The position numbers and the translations under genes are program-made. Positions 17,785-26,715 of a stretch of 64,000 nt of DNA are shown here, piece after piece. Positions within the stretch are counted from its first letter, which is position 1. Each line of letters begins with the position of its first letter. The notes beneath the pieces are model-generated. The model had not been told where the DNA came from. It did not search any database and saw only the letters and a program-made list of their open reading frames with translations. This DNA comes from Phycisphaerae bacterium. Its GTDB lineage: Bacteria; Planctomycetota; Phycisphaerae; Sedimentisphaerales; Anaerobacaceae. The stretch spans positions 89,585 to 153,584 of the forward strand of contig JAAYBV010000051.1 of assembly GCA_012744475.1 (NCBI GenBank). The letters are read 5' to 3'.

Positions 17785-17934
17785 GATCAGCTCCTCGAAA
17801 TGGGCCAGGCCGCATCGGTCAAATGACACCCGAGCATAACAGGGGGACAGCCCCCTGTCAACGCTGCGAAAAAGACGCGAAACCCCGTGTGTGTGCCCCT
17901 TCGCACAGTGTTCATTCCAAGCGCAGAGAGCTGT

Positions 17935-18053
17935 GTGTGGCAGCCTCAAGTCCGCAGGACTTGGGGATGGTCCCCTGCATTGGCCACTTCCTGCCACCAA
18001 CACGCCGGTCAAGACTACCATCCCCAAACGCTACGCGTTTGAGGCTGCCACAC
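17935..18053. repeat. Palindromic intergenic repeat, family A (copy A1)
   Basis: The element is bounded by GTGTGGCAGCCTCAA and TTTGAGGCTGCCACAC, which are inverted complements. Each arm contains its own small hairpin (AAGTCCGCAGGACTT and AAACGCTACGCGTTT), followed or preceded by GGGGATGG or CCATCCCC. The centre is variable. The same design recurs at 20526, 45019 and 46408. The rest of 17785-18177 shows no gene. Confidence 0.85.
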
Positions 18054-18177
18054 GACGATACCCTCGTCTTTTTGCCGTGAATCCCCGTCGGCATCTGTGG
18101 TATGATACCGGCTGCTGGCGCGGGGTCAGGCCCTGCTCGAATCGGTGGAAATGTCGCCTTTTTTGGAGAAGATACCG

Positions 18178-19029
18178 ATGAAGTCCACTCAGAATCGACG
18201 AGAATTCCTTCAGATCGCCTCGCTGGGCGCGGCCGCCTCTCTGGCGGGTCTGGGCTGTTCGCAGGCCAGCCTCCAAGCCAAGGATCGCGGCAGCCGCAAG
18301 CCCAAATTCCACCTGGGTATGGCCTCGTACACGCTGCGCAAATTCGACCTGGACCAGACCCTGAAGATGACCAGGCGGGTCGGCCTGGACTACATCGCGT
18401 TCAAGAGCTTCCATTTGGCGCTCGACAGCAGTCCCGAGCGGATCAAAGAGGCCGTCGCAAAGGTCGAAGACGCCGGGCTGAAGCTCTACGGCGGCGGCGT
18501 GATCTACATGAACAACGAAGCCGAAGTCCGGCAGGCCTTCGCCTATGCCCAAGCCGCGGGCATGAAGGTCATCATCGGCGTGCCGCAGTACGACCTGCTG
18601 CCGCTGGTCAACGACCTCGTCAAGGAATATGACATCCAGGTCGCGATCCACAACCACGGCCCCGGCGACAAGGTGTACCCGCTGCCGGAGACGGCCTACG
18701 AGAAGGTCAAGGACCTCGACAAGCGAATTGGTCTGTGCAACGACATCGGCCATACGATGCGCTCGGGTGTGGACCCGTCGGAGTCGGCTCGCAAGTACGC
18801 TGACCGGCTGCTCGATGTCCACATCAAGGACGTGACTGCCGCCACGGCCAAAGGCAGCACGTGCGAGGTCGGTCGCGGCGTGATCGACATCCCGAAGTTC
18901 GTCCGGACACTGGTCGATATCGACTACGCCGGGATCGTCGCCTTCGAATACGAGAAGGACGAGAACGATCCGATGCCGGGCCTGGCCGAGTCAGTCGGTC
19001 ACGTTCGCGGGGTCATGGCCTCGCTCTGA
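18178..19029 (+). CDS. Sugar phosphate isomerase/epimerase-like TIM barrel, exported
   Basis: The 283-residue protein carries both a twin-arginine motif (NRREFLQIASLGAAAS) and a lipobox-like LAGLGC, so a Tat-exported lipoprotein is likely. The mature part is an AP-endonuclease-2-like TIM barrel. It has FHLGMASYTLRKF, VIIGVPQYDLL, VAIHNHGPGD, GLCNDIGHTMRSG, DVHIKDV and IVAFEYEKDE, with the metal-ligand Glu/His/Asp positions of the xylose-isomerase-like family. In related clusters such proteins act as isomerases, epimerases or lyases on keto-sugars made by Gfo/Idh enzymes. The start follows TTTGGAGAAG. The GT4 gene begins 36 bases later. Confidence 0.87.
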   Translation: MKSTQNRREFLQIASLGAAASLAGLGCSQASLQAKDRGSRKPKFHLGMASYTLRKFDLDQTLKMTRRVGLDYIAFKSFHLALDSSPERIKEAVAKVEDAGLKLYGGGVIYMNNEAEVRQAFAYAQAAGMKVIIGVPQYDLLPLVNDLVKEYDIQVAIHNHGPGDKVYPLPETAYEKVKDLDKRIGLCNDIGHTMRSGVDPSESARKYADRLLDVHIKDVTAATAKGSTCEVGRGVIDIPKFVRTLVDIDYAGIVAFEYEKDENDPMPGLAESVGHVRGVMASL

Positions 19030-19065
19030 CGGCGTGCCTATGCCGGCCACAGGAGGTGGTCCCTC

Positions 19066-20508
19066 ATGCCGTACAACATCCGAATCGTCAGCACGTATCC
19101 GCCCCGCCGGTGCGGGATCGGGACGTTCTCGCGCGATCTGGCGACGGCGCTGGCGCATTTCACGTCCGAGGTCGGCCACATCCGCATCGCGGCCATCGAC
19201 AACGGACACAGGCCTTACGACATCCCGGTTGATCTCGTCATCGACCAGTACAACCCCCGCTCGTGGCATGACACGGTCGTCCATATCTGCACGCGGGCGG
19301 CCGAAGCCAGGAACCCGACCGTGGTGGTGCTGCAGCACGAGTTCGGGCTCGATCCCGATGCGCAGGGCAACGACGGCCAGGGCGCCAATTTCGTCCAGAT
19401 GGCGCACGCCTTCGGCGATCGCGGGCTCGACACGCTGGTCTACCTTCACACCGTGCTCGACGAGCCCGACGCCCACCAGCGGCAGATCATCCGGGACCTG
19501 GCCGAGTACAGTGACGGCCTGATCGTCACCACCGAAAGCGCGATCCAGATTCTCGAATCCGAGACCTATGGGATCCCCCACATCAAGCTCAAGCACATCG
19601 ACCACGGCATCCGGATGCAGAATCCGTCGCAGTTCAACCGCCTGACCATCAAGCAGGAGTACGGGCTGGAGAACCGCTTTCTGATCACCACGCTGGGCCT
19701 TCTGTCGCCGGACAAGGGCGTGCCATACGGAATCCGCGCCTACGGCCGGTTCCTTCAGGAATCCTGCACGGAGACGCAGCGAAAGCAGATCGTCTACCTC
19801 ATTGCGGGCCAGGCCCATCCGGAATTCGTCAAGGCCGACGGCGGCCTGCCGTACCGCCATTTCATGGACACGATCCAACAGGCCCTCGATGAGGCGAAGG
19901 TGACCTGGTGCAGAGTCAAGGAGTTGAGCTCCGCCAACTTCGGGGACTACGACGTCGTCTTTCTCGACACCTTTCTGGACGAGCACACGCTGCTGGAGCT
20001 CTACGGTGCTACGAACGCGATGCTCCTGCCGTATCTAAACATGCAGCAGATTTCCAGCGGGATACTGGCCGACACGCTGGGCTCGGGCCGCATCGCCGTC
20101 ACGACGAAGTTCCGCTACGCCCGCGAGTTGATCCACTCGAACAAGAAGTGCCCCGAGGGCCTGATCATCGGCCGATTCGCGCGGGGCATTCTCGTCGATT
20201 CGGGCGAGCCGGCCGTCGAGCAGATCGCCCAGGCCCTCGACTATCTGGTCTTCAACGAGCCCAAGCGATTCATGATGGAGCGGCAGGCCCACCAGAGAGG
20301 CTATCAGATGAGATGGAACAACAGCGCCTGGGCCCTGCTGCAATACATCGACTTCATCCGGGACCAGAAGGAGATCGTCACCGGCCGAGGGCTCAGGTTC
20401 ACGCGTGAGAAGCCTTCGAAGCTGGACGTCCACAAGTACCGTCAGGTCCCGGTAACCGGCACCATCGAGGCCGTCACGCAGGAACTCAAGACCGGCACTC
20501 CAAAGTGA
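19066..20508 (+). CDS. GT4-type glycosyltransferase
   Basis: The 480-residue protein has the GT-B layout. The N-terminus RIVSTYPPRRCGIGTFSRDLA is the signature of a subgroup of GT4 retaining glycosyltransferases, followed by VVVLQHEFGLD and DGLIVTTESA. The C-terminal half holds TTLGLLSPDKGVPYGIRA and LYGATNAMLLPYLNMQQISSGILADTLGSGR, the donor-binding region where a Glu normally contacts the nucleotide-sugar. It starts after AGGAGGT, 36 bases behind the isomerase gene. It probably builds or elongates a glycoside, but donor and acceptor are unknown. No signal peptide is present, so it is cytoplasmic. Confidence 0.87.
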   Translation: MPYNIRIVSTYPPRRCGIGTFSRDLATALAHFTSEVGHIRIAAIDNGHRPYDIPVDLVIDQYNPRSWHDTVVHICTRAAEARNPTVVVLQHEFGLDPDAQGNDGQGANFVQMAHAFGDRGLDTLVYLHTVLDEPDAHQRQIIRDLAEYSDGLIVTTESAIQILESETYGIPHIKLKHIDHGIRMQNPSQFNRLTIKQEYGLENRFLITTLGLLSPDKGVPYGIRAYGRFLQESCTETQRKQIVYLIAGQAHPEFVKADGGLPYRHFMDTIQQALDEAKVTWCRVKELSSANFGDYDVVFLDTFLDEHTLLELYGATNAMLLPYLNMQQISSGILADTLGSGRIAVTTKFRYARELIHSNKKCPEGLIIGRFARGILVDSGEPAVEQIAQALDYLVFNEPKRFMMERQAHQRGYQMRWNNSAWALLQYIDFIRDQKEIVTGRGLRFTREKPSKLDVHKYRQVPVTGTIEAVTQELKTGTPK

Positions 20509-20525
20509 GCATCGCCATCGGCGCG

Positions 20526-20640
20526 CGTGGCAGCCTCAAACGCGCAGCGTTTGGGGATGGCAGATTCATCCGCAGCAAGGATGCCGAAACGGGCCCAATG
20601 GCAAGAGCCATCCCCAAGCTTCGCTTGAGGCTGCCACACG
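20526..20640. repeat. Palindromic intergenic repeat, family A (copy A2)
   Basis: It begins CGTGGCAGCCTCAAACGC and ends GCTTGAGGCTGCCACACG, with inner hairpins AAACGCGCAGCGTTT and AAGCTTCGCTT next to GGGGATGG and CCATCCCC. It sits between converging genes and immediately follows the GT4 stop codon, so it could work as a transcript end. Confidence 0.85.
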
Positions 20641-20668
20641 AGCGATGGGATGGTTTGGCGAACTTACC

Positions 20669-21703
20669 TTACAGCCTCACGAGCTTTCCAGTGCGGGCGG
20701 ACTCGTAGATCGCCAGAATCACCTGGACGGCCTTGCGGGCCTCGGGGCCGTCGATCCAAAAGTGCTCGCCGCTTTCGAGCGCTTCGAGGAACGCCTTGAA
20801 GTTCCGGCGGTGGTTCTCGTAGCTGATGGCCGCCGGATCGGCAACGCCGCCGCCCCCTTCGATCTTCATGAACTGCTTGCGGACCTCAATGTCGTCGGGG
20901 TGCTTGTCCGCAAACTCCCACAACGTGATGCTGTTCTCGACGTTGACCGCGGTGCCTCGGGTCCCGGTGATCTCGAAACGCCGGTACTGGCCGGGAAACG
21001 AGGACGTGGTTCCGTAGATGATGCCCAGCGCGCCGCTGGCGTAGCGAAGGACCGCCGCCGCGGTGTCCTCGGCCTCCATCTTGTGGCCGAGCGTCGCGGT
21101 GTACGCCTGCACCGATTCGATGGGCGGCATCAGGTCGCACAGCATGTCGATCATGTGGATCGACTGGTTCATCAAGGCCCCGCCGCCGTCGAGCTTCCAG
21201 GTCCCGTGCCAGGAATCCTTGTAGTACTCATCGGTCCGCCACCAGGGGACGTAGACGCCGGCGTAGGTGATGGTGCCGAACCGCCCCGACTGGATCGCGT
21301 CGCGCAGCGGCAGCATCAGATTGTTGAAGCGATAAGGGAAGATGCCGCCGAGGCGCGTTCCGGCCTTCTCATGGGCGTCGATCATCGCGTCGATCCGCTC
21401 CAGCGTGATCTCCAGCGGCTTCTCGCAGAGAACGTGCTTGCCCGCCCGGGCCGCCGCGATCGTCGGCTCCATGTGCAGGCCGCTCGGCGTCGCAATCGTC
21501 ACGATGTCCACGTCCTTGCACTCGACCATCGCCTCGTAGCTGTCAAAGGCCTGGGCGCCGTACTTGTCCGCCAGCTTCCTGGCCCGGTCGACAATCTTGT
21601 CACAGCAGGCGGTGAACTTCGCGTTCGGGATGTCGCCGATGGCCCTGGCGTGAAAGTCCGCGATCAGGCCCGATCCCACGATGCCAAAATTCCACGTCTT
21701 CAT
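20669..21703 (-). CDS. Gfo/Idh/MocA family oxidoreductase (cytoplasmic)
   Basis: The 344-residue protein begins WNFGIVGSGLIADFHARAI, a classic NAD(P) Rossmann start with no signal peptide. VTIATPSGLHMEPTIAAARAGKHVLCEKPLEITLERID contains the EKP motif. KLDGGGALMNQSIHMIDML carries the conserved H-x-x-D catalytic region. It is likely a sugar or inositol dehydrogenase. It is the last gene of a minus-strand unit with the isomerase at 21728 (24 bases upstream) and the enolase-superfamily gene. The ATG at 21703 has CGGAGA upstream. Confidence 0.9.
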   Translation of the reverse strand: MKTWNFGIVGSGLIADFHARAIGDIPNAKFTACCDKIVDRARKLADKYGAQAFDSYEAMVECKDVDIVTIATPSGLHMEPTIAAARAGKHVLCEKPLEITLERIDAMIDAHEKAGTRLGGIFPYRFNNLMLPLRDAIQSGRFGTITYAGVYVPWWRTDEYYKDSWHGTWKLDGGGALMNQSIHMIDMLCDLMPPIESVQAYTATLGHKMEAEDTAAAVLRYASGALGIIYGTTSSFPGQYRRFEITGTRGTAVNVENSITLWEFADKHPDDIEVRKQFMKIEGGGGVADPAAISYENHRRNFKAFLEALESGEHFWIDGPEARKAVQVILAIYESARTGKLVRL

Positions 21704-21727
21704 CGCAATCTCCGTCTGTGCAAGGAA

Positions 21728-22564
21728 TCAGTCACAAGCCAGACCGACCTCGTCGGCCAGTTCGCGAACGGCCGCAATGGCCTTGGAGAACAGCTCGGGT
21801 CCGGTCGAGCCGCCGAACTGCCCGCCCGTCTTGAGGTGCGGCTCCATCGTCATGCAGCCATCGTAGTTCACCGCCGCCAGCGCCGCCAGCAGCTCCTTGA
21901 TCTGCCCATCGCCCTGCCCCGGGAGGCTGCCGATGTCCGCCGAACCGAGCTTCCAGTCCTTGATGTGGACGTGCACCACGTAGGACTTCATCACCGGCCA
22001 GCAGACCTCGACGTTGTTGGTGATCTTCTCACTCCAGACGAAATTGGCGGGGTCGTAGGCCAGCCGCAGCCGCTCCGAGCCAATGGTCTCGACCAGGTCC
22101 GCGCAATTCTCCGCCGTGTGCCCGTAGATGTGCGCCTCGTTCTCGTGGACCATCGTCACGTCGGTGCCCTCGACCACCTGCACCTTGGCGGCCATGCGCT
22201 CCATCACCTGATCGCGATAGTCGTCGATGTCCTTGCCTTGCGGCGCGTAGTAGCTGAACATCCGGATGAACGGCGTCTCGAAGAACTGCGCCAGATCGAC
22301 TGCGTGTTTGAACTTGTCGAGGTGCGGCTCGAACGGCTCGTCCAGACGGACCTTGCCGATCGGAGAGCCGATCGCGCTGACCTTCAGCCCGTGATCACGG
22401 ATCATCGTCCGCGCTTCCTTCAGCTCCGATGGGTTCAGGTCCATGATGTTCTTGCGATTGATGAACCGCGGCTCGATGTACCCGACCTTCTCTTTCGCCA
22501 GGAACTCCACCTGGCAGCGAAGGTCCTCCGTCACTTCGTCGGCAAAAGCGCTCAGTTTGGCCAT
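21728..22564 (-). CDS. Sugar phosphate isomerase/epimerase (xylose-isomerase-like TIM barrel)
   Basis: The 278-residue cytoplasmic TIM barrel starts MAKLSAFADEVTEDL, typical of the COG1082 group. Probable metal ligands lie in TMVHENEAHIYG (Glu), LRLAYDPANF (Asp), VVHVHIKDW (His) and MTMEPHLKTGG (Glu). It would isomerise or epimerise a sugar or keto-sugar intermediate. GGGAGAAG precedes the start. It lies 24 bases before the oxidoreductase at 20669-21703 and 35 bases after the enolase-superfamily gene, so the three probably serve one route. Confidence 0.9.
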   Translation of the reverse strand: MAKLSAFADEVTEDLRCQVEFLAKEKVGYIEPRFINRKNIMDLNPSELKEARTMIRDHGLKVSAIGSPIGKVRLDEPFEPHLDKFKHAVDLAQFFETPFIRMFSYYAPQGKDIDDYRDQVMERMAAKVQVVEGTDVTMVHENEAHIYGHTAENCADLVETIGSERLRLAYDPANFVWSEKITNNVEVCWPVMKSYVVHVHIKDWKLGSADIGSLPGQGDGQIKELLAALAAVNYDGCMTMEPHLKTGGQFGGSTGPELFSKAIAAVRELADEVGLACD

Positions 22565-22599
22565 GTTCAGCTTCTCCCATATCTATTTCAAGGACGGCA

Positions 22600-24045
22600 T
22601 CATTTTGAAGAACTCGCGGCTTTCGCGGGCAGTTGGCGCTCGATCTCGTCGAGCCGGTAGCCGAACCCCGGGCCGCTCAGCGTGGACAAGTCCACGTGTC
22701 CATCGCGCCGGCGGTAGAGCCCCGGATGGACGGCCTCTTCCGGCGCCGAAGCAGCCGGATAGAATTGCATCGCGTTGGTCTCGACCCCCATGATCGTGCC
22801 GGCGTGAGCCGCCAGCCGGCAGTGCGGAATCTGCGCCAGCATCGGGTTGGTCAGGTCCTGGACCATGAGCGTCATACCGTGGGCCTTTGCCCAGCACAGG
22901 CTCAACAGCGCGCCGGTCTGCGTCTTGCACGTCTTGAGCGCCACCCCCGTCCAGCCCAGCTCGCGTCCCAGCCGGATCTGTCGCCAGTCGTGGGCGCTCT
23001 CGTCCATGAACAGGGGCTTGCGGGCCGAGACGCTGTGCACGTCGATCCGGTTCGCCTCCAGGTCGTACGGGAACGGCTGTTCGACGTAGAGGATCATCTG
23101 GTAGATGTGCGGCTGCTCCCACATCAGTTTGTCCAGGATCGCGTTGACGTAGTCCGGCTCGGTCACCGTGCAGTTGAAATCGCTCGTCAGCCAGATCGCG
23201 CCGTTCTCGATGGCGATCTCTCCGACGCTCACCAGCCGCTCGAAATCCCACTCGGCGGCGTCGCCCCGCAGCTTGACCTTCAGGCAGCTCAAGCCGTCGC
23301 GCCCGATCCAGTCGCTCAGCAGAACCGGATAGCCGTCGTCAGGCTCGGCGCCCGTCAGCTCCGAGCTGTCGAGCAGATCCTTGCCCCCGACCAAGTGCCA
23401 GGCGGGCAGGACCAATGGCGCCGGGCAGATCAAGAAATCGGCCGGATACTTGCCCGCAAACGATACATTGCTGCCCGCCGCCGGCTCCAGGAAATGCGAC
23501 AGATCAACGTTCATGAACTCGGCATTATAGGTCGTGTAGACGTCACGCCCGAGGAGCTTGCCGTAGGCGTCGTGCAGCGCGATGTCGAAGGCCGAGCAGC
23601 AGACCAGCGCCGCCAGCCAGGGCATCGGCTCGGCGCCGGCGCCCCGCTCGGCGTTGAACCGCTCCAGCAGCCCGCCCAGGACGGATTCGCTGAACCGATG
23701 GCCCAGTTCGAGCGGATGTCCCTCCTCGGAGAAATCGGCCCAGGCCTTTGCCAGGACCAGGCAGAACCGCTGCATGGCATCACAGCGTTCCTGATAGCTC
23801 CGCCGGCTGGGCCAGACCCATTGCACGCTCAGCGGCGTCTCGCCCCAGCCCTCGGCGCGCTGTCCCCGTCGGTCGGTTGCGCCCATGCAGACCCGCGCGC
23901 AGATCACCGAGGTCAGCGTTTCCGGGCCGAACTTCAGCGGCACCCGCGTCTGGACCGGGAGGAAGTACACATCCGTCGATACCGTGCGGAGATCCGCCTC
24001 CATACCACCTCGTTCACCTGACAGAACCGTCGTCGAAGTCGCCAT
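22600..24045 (-). CDS. Enolase-superfamily enzyme (muconate cycloisomerase/dipeptide epimerase subgroup)
   Basis: The 481-residue protein shows the enolase-superfamily barrel. It has the KxK pair in SCLKVKLRGD, metal ligands in WLTSDFNCTV, LYVEQPFPYDL and PLFMDESAHDW, and a second-side lysine in GVALKTCKTQTG. The KxK motif places it in the muconate-lactonising-enzyme subgroup, which includes dipeptide epimerases and o-succinylbenzoate synthase. It is longer than the usual 350-400 residues. The start could be 24045 or the ATG at 24003, where AGGTG stands upstream. It probably acts on an acid sugar or related acid formed by the neighbouring oxidoreductases. Confidence 0.83.
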   Translation of the reverse strand: MATSTTVLSGERGGMEADLRTVSTDVYFLPVQTRVPLKFGPETLTSVICARVCMGATDRRGQRAEGWGETPLSVQWVWPSRRSYQERCDAMQRFCLVLAKAWADFSEEGHPLELGHRFSESVLGGLLERFNAERGAGAEPMPWLAALVCCSAFDIALHDAYGKLLGRDVYTTYNAEFMNVDLSHFLEPAAGSNVSFAGKYPADFLICPAPLVLPAWHLVGGKDLLDSSELTGAEPDDGYPVLLSDWIGRDGLSCLKVKLRGDAAEWDFERLVSVGEIAIENGAIWLTSDFNCTVTEPDYVNAILDKLMWEQPHIYQMILYVEQPFPYDLEANRIDVHSVSARKPLFMDESAHDWRQIRLGRELGWTGVALKTCKTQTGALLSLCWAKAHGMTLMVQDLTNPMLAQIPHCRLAAHAGTIMGVETNAMQFYPAASAPEEAVHPGLYRRRDGHVDLSTLSGPGFGYRLDEIERQLPAKAASSSK

Positions 24046-24129
24046 AGCGGCGCCAGTGAAGGTTTATAGGCCCAGCCGCACCCTGTCAACCTTTAGTTCG
24101 GCCCGTTTCCCGTGTCGCGTGCCCGCCCG

Positions 24130-24224
24130 GGTGGCAGCGGCAAACGCAGGGAACCGGAGTTTGCCGATGGCCTCCAGGCCGCCAGTGCCTCCATCGGCAA
24201 GCTCCCGCTTGCCGCTGCCACACA
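24130..24224. repeat. Palindromic intergenic repeat, family A' (copy A'1)
   Basis: The ends are GGTGGCAGCGGCAAAC and GCTTGCCGCTGCCACAC, with TTTGCCGATGG and CCATCGGCAAGC facing inwards. The architecture is the same as family A, but GGCAGCCTCAA is replaced by GGCAGCGGCAA and GGGGATGG by GCCGATGG. It lies upstream of the divergent gene pair at 24045(-) and 24397(+). Confidence 0.8.
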
Positions 24225-24259
24225 GCGCAAACGCCCGCCCGGACCGCTGTTTTTGGCGC

Positions 24260-24287
24260 TTGCGTTGCGATTCGGAACCCCTATAAT
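24260..24287 (+). promoter_or_regulatory. Predicted promoter upstream of the 24397 gene
   Basis: A perfect -10 box TATAAT at 24282-24287 is preceded after 16 bases by a weak -35, TTGCGT (24260-24265). Transcription would begin near 24294, just at an AGGAGG sequence, which argues against translation starting at the ATG at 24304. Confidence 0.45.
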
Positions 24288-24396
24288 CGCAGGAGGTTTG
24301 TCTATGGGAGGCACCGCTTGTCAGGCACATAAAGCTGGCAGAAGTATTCACCCAACGGACTTCGTCCACAGCAGAGTCGAATGGAAAGGAGCAGGT

Positions 24397-25569
24397 ATGG
24401 CAATCAACCGCAAGTTGAGAATGGGTTTGGTTGGCGGAGGCCCTGGGGCTTTCATCGGTGAGGTGCATCGCAAAGCCTCCCGTCTGGATGGGGAAATTGA
24501 GCTGGTGGCCGGAGCGTTCGACATCGATCCCAAGAAGTCACAGCAGATGGGCAAGCAGCTCTACCTGGACCCCAAGCGCGTCTACAACACTTACCAGGAC
24601 ATGCTCAAGGCCGAGTCGGCTCGGCCCGAAGGCGACCGGATCGACTTCGTCGCGGTGACCACGCCGAACAATTGGCACTTCCCCATCGCGCGCGACGCAC
24701 TCAAGGCGGGATTCCACGTCATGTGCGAAAAGCCCATGACCCTGACCAGCAAAGAGGCCAAGGAACTCCAGAAGCTGGTCGCCAAGAAGGGCCTGGTCTT
24801 CGGCCTGATGCACAACTATACCGGCTATCCCATGGTCAAGCTCGCTCGGGACATGGTCAAGAAGAACGACGTCGGCAGGATCCGCAAGGTCGTCGTGCAA
24901 TATCCGCAGGGCTGGCTGGCCACGGCGCTGGAGAAGACCGGCAACCTGCAGGCGAGCTGGCGGACCGATCCGAAGCAGAGCGGCGCCGGCGGCTGCGTCG
25001 GTGACATCGGGACACATGCGGCCAATCTGGCCGAGTACATCACCGGCCTGAAGATCACGGACATCTGCGCCGAGCTGACGACGTTCGTGCCGGGCCGGGC
25101 GCTCGACGACGACTGCAACTGCCTGCTCAAGCTCGAAGGCGGCGCCAAGGGTGTGCTGCACGCCAGCCAGATCGCGCACGGTGAAGAGAACAACCTCGCC
25201 ATCTGGGTCCACGGCGAGAAGGCGAGCCTCGAATGGCACCAGGAGCATCCGAATCATCTGTACGTCCGCCGTCCGAGTAAGCCGGAAGAGGTCTGGAAAC
25301 GCGGCAACGACTATGTCGCGGGCTACAGCGCCGCGGCCGCCCGCAACAGCCGCATTCCCTCCGGCCATCCCGAAGCCTTCCTCGAAGCCTTCGCCAACAA
25401 CTATCGCAACTTCGCCGAGACCGTCAAGAGCGCCATCGAAGGCAAGAAGCCCGATCCGCTGGCCACCGATTTCCCGGGCGTCAACGAAGGCGTGCGCGGC
25501 ATGCTCTTCATTGAGACCGTTGTCGCCAGCAGCAAGAGCAAACAGAAATGGACCCCCATGAAGAAATGA
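24397..25569 (+). CDS. Gfo/Idh/MocA family oxidoreductase (cytoplasmic)
   Basis: The 390-residue protein starts at 24397 after AAAGGAG and opens with RMGLVGGGPGAFIGEVHRKA. FVAVTTPNNWHFPIARDALKAGFHVMCEKPMTLTSKEA contains the EKP motif, and GGCVGDIGTHAANLAEYITGL the catalytic histidine region. The pattern SRIPSGHPEAFLEAFANNYRNF is typical of inositol/glucose dehydrogenase-like members (IolG/Gfo group). An in-frame ATG at 24304 with its own AGGAGG would add 31 unconserved residues and is judged less likely. It is followed at 25730 by a Tat isomerase and at 26716 by another oxidoreductase, forming a plus-strand catabolic unit. Confidence 0.9.
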   Translation: MAINRKLRMGLVGGGPGAFIGEVHRKASRLDGEIELVAGAFDIDPKKSQQMGKQLYLDPKRVYNTYQDMLKAESARPEGDRIDFVAVTTPNNWHFPIARDALKAGFHVMCEKPMTLTSKEAKELQKLVAKKGLVFGLMHNYTGYPMVKLARDMVKKNDVGRIRKVVVQYPQGWLATALEKTGNLQASWRTDPKQSGAGGCVGDIGTHAANLAEYITGLKITDICAELTTFVPGRALDDDCNCLLKLEGGAKGVLHASQIAHGEENNLAIWVHGEKASLEWHQEHPNHLYVRRPSKPEEVWKRGNDYVAGYSAAAARNSRIPSGHPEAFLEAFANNYRNFAETVKSAIEGKKPDPLATDFPGVNEGVRGMLFIETVVASSKSKQKWTPMKK

Positions 25570-25729
25570 CACATCAGGCAATCTGCCCTGAGCCGATACC
25601 ATCGTTCGACGCACCCGACTCCGGGTGCGTCGGGCGATGATCGCTCCGAGCCAAATCATACCACCGCGATTCGTGTTCGAGTTCGCGGAGGAGGGGTGTA
25701 TTCCAATCGCAGCCATTAGGAGCATCACC

Positions 25730-26659
25730 ATGGAGAATCAGCATCCCGTGTCGCGCCGGCACTTCCTGGGGACCGCCGCGGTGGCGGCCATGACCGCCTC
25801 CGCCGTGTCTTCCGGGGCCGGGGCCGCCCAGACAAACAAGAAGTTCAAACTCAAGTATGCCCCGAGCCTCGGCGCGTTCCAGGCCCACGCGGGCAAGGAC
25901 CCGATCGACCAGCTCAAGTTCATGGCCGATGAGGGCTTCACCGCCATGTTCGACAACGGCCTGATGGGCCGCCCGCCGGAACTCCAGGAGCAGATCGCCA
26001 AAGAAATGGACCGGCTCGGCATGACTATGGGGCCGTACGTGATGTACGCCGAATTCGGCAAGCCCACCTTCGTCACCAACGACAAGGAGTTCCAGACCTC
26101 CATCGTCAGCCGCACGAAAGAGGCGGTCGAGGTCGCCAAGCGAACCGGGGCCAGGTGGACCCTGATCGCTCCCGGCTGCATCAGCCAGCGCATGGAGACG
26201 GACTACCAGACCGCCAACCTGATCGACAACGTCCGGCGATGCGTCGAGATCGCCGAGCCGGCGGGCCTGGTGATCGTGCTGGAGCCCCTGAACTGGTGGG
26301 CCAACCACCCGGGCCTGTTCCTCCAGAAGGTCCCGCAAGCCTACATGGTCTGCCGGGCGGTCAACAGCCCGTCGTGCAAGATCGTCAACGATCTGTACCA
26401 TCAGCAAATCAGCGAAGGCAATCTGATTCCGAACATCGACATGGCCTGGAGCGAGATCGGCGCCTTCCACCTCGGCGACAATCCCGGCCGCAACGAGCCC
26501 GGCACCGGCGAGATCAACTACAAGAGCATCTTCCGACACATCTACCGCAAGGGCTATCAAGGCGTGCTGTGCATGGAGCACGGCAAGAGCAAAGGCGGCA
26601 AGGAAGGCGAACGAGCCGTGATCGACGCCTATCGAGCCTGCGACGACTTCGAGGTCTGA
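25730..26659 (+). CDS. Tat-exported hydroxypyruvate-isomerase-like TIM barrel
   Basis: The 309-residue protein starts with a clear Tat signal (SRRHFLGTAAVAAMTASAV). The mature domain resembles hydroxypyruvate isomerase and related xylose-isomerase-like barrels. It has LKYAPSLGAFQAHAGKDPIDQLKFMADEGFTAMFDN, VIVLEPLNWWANHPG with the metal-binding Glu, CKIVNDLYHQQISEGNL with Asp and His, FHLGDNPGRNEPGTGEINY and VLCMEHGKS with the final Glu. Export of such an isomerase suggests that keto-sugar chemistry occurs outside the cytoplasm. The start follows TTAGGAG. The next oxidoreductase begins 56 bases downstream. Confidence 0.9.
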   Translation: MENQHPVSRRHFLGTAAVAAMTASAVSSGAGAAQTNKKFKLKYAPSLGAFQAHAGKDPIDQLKFMADEGFTAMFDNGLMGRPPELQEQIAKEMDRLGMTMGPYVMYAEFGKPTFVTNDKEFQTSIVSRTKEAVEVAKRTGARWTLIAPGCISQRMETDYQTANLIDNVRRCVEIAEPAGLVIVLEPLNWWANHPGLFLQKVPQAYMVCRAVNSPSCKIVNDLYHQQISEGNLIPNIDMAWSEIGAFHLGDNPGRNEPGTGEINYKSIFRHIYRKGYQGVLCMEHGKSKGGKEGERAVIDAYRACDDFEV

Positions 26660-26715
26660 TCCCTCGGTCGACGGCGGCCGATACGCCGATATCCGTTGTA
26701 CGAAAGGAACAGTGT

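Noticed and set aside
24304..24396. Alternative start at 24304 for the 24397 oxidoreductase
   Set aside because: The AGGAGG before it would sit at the very 5' end of the predicted transcript, and the added 31 residues do not resemble the family's N-terminus.
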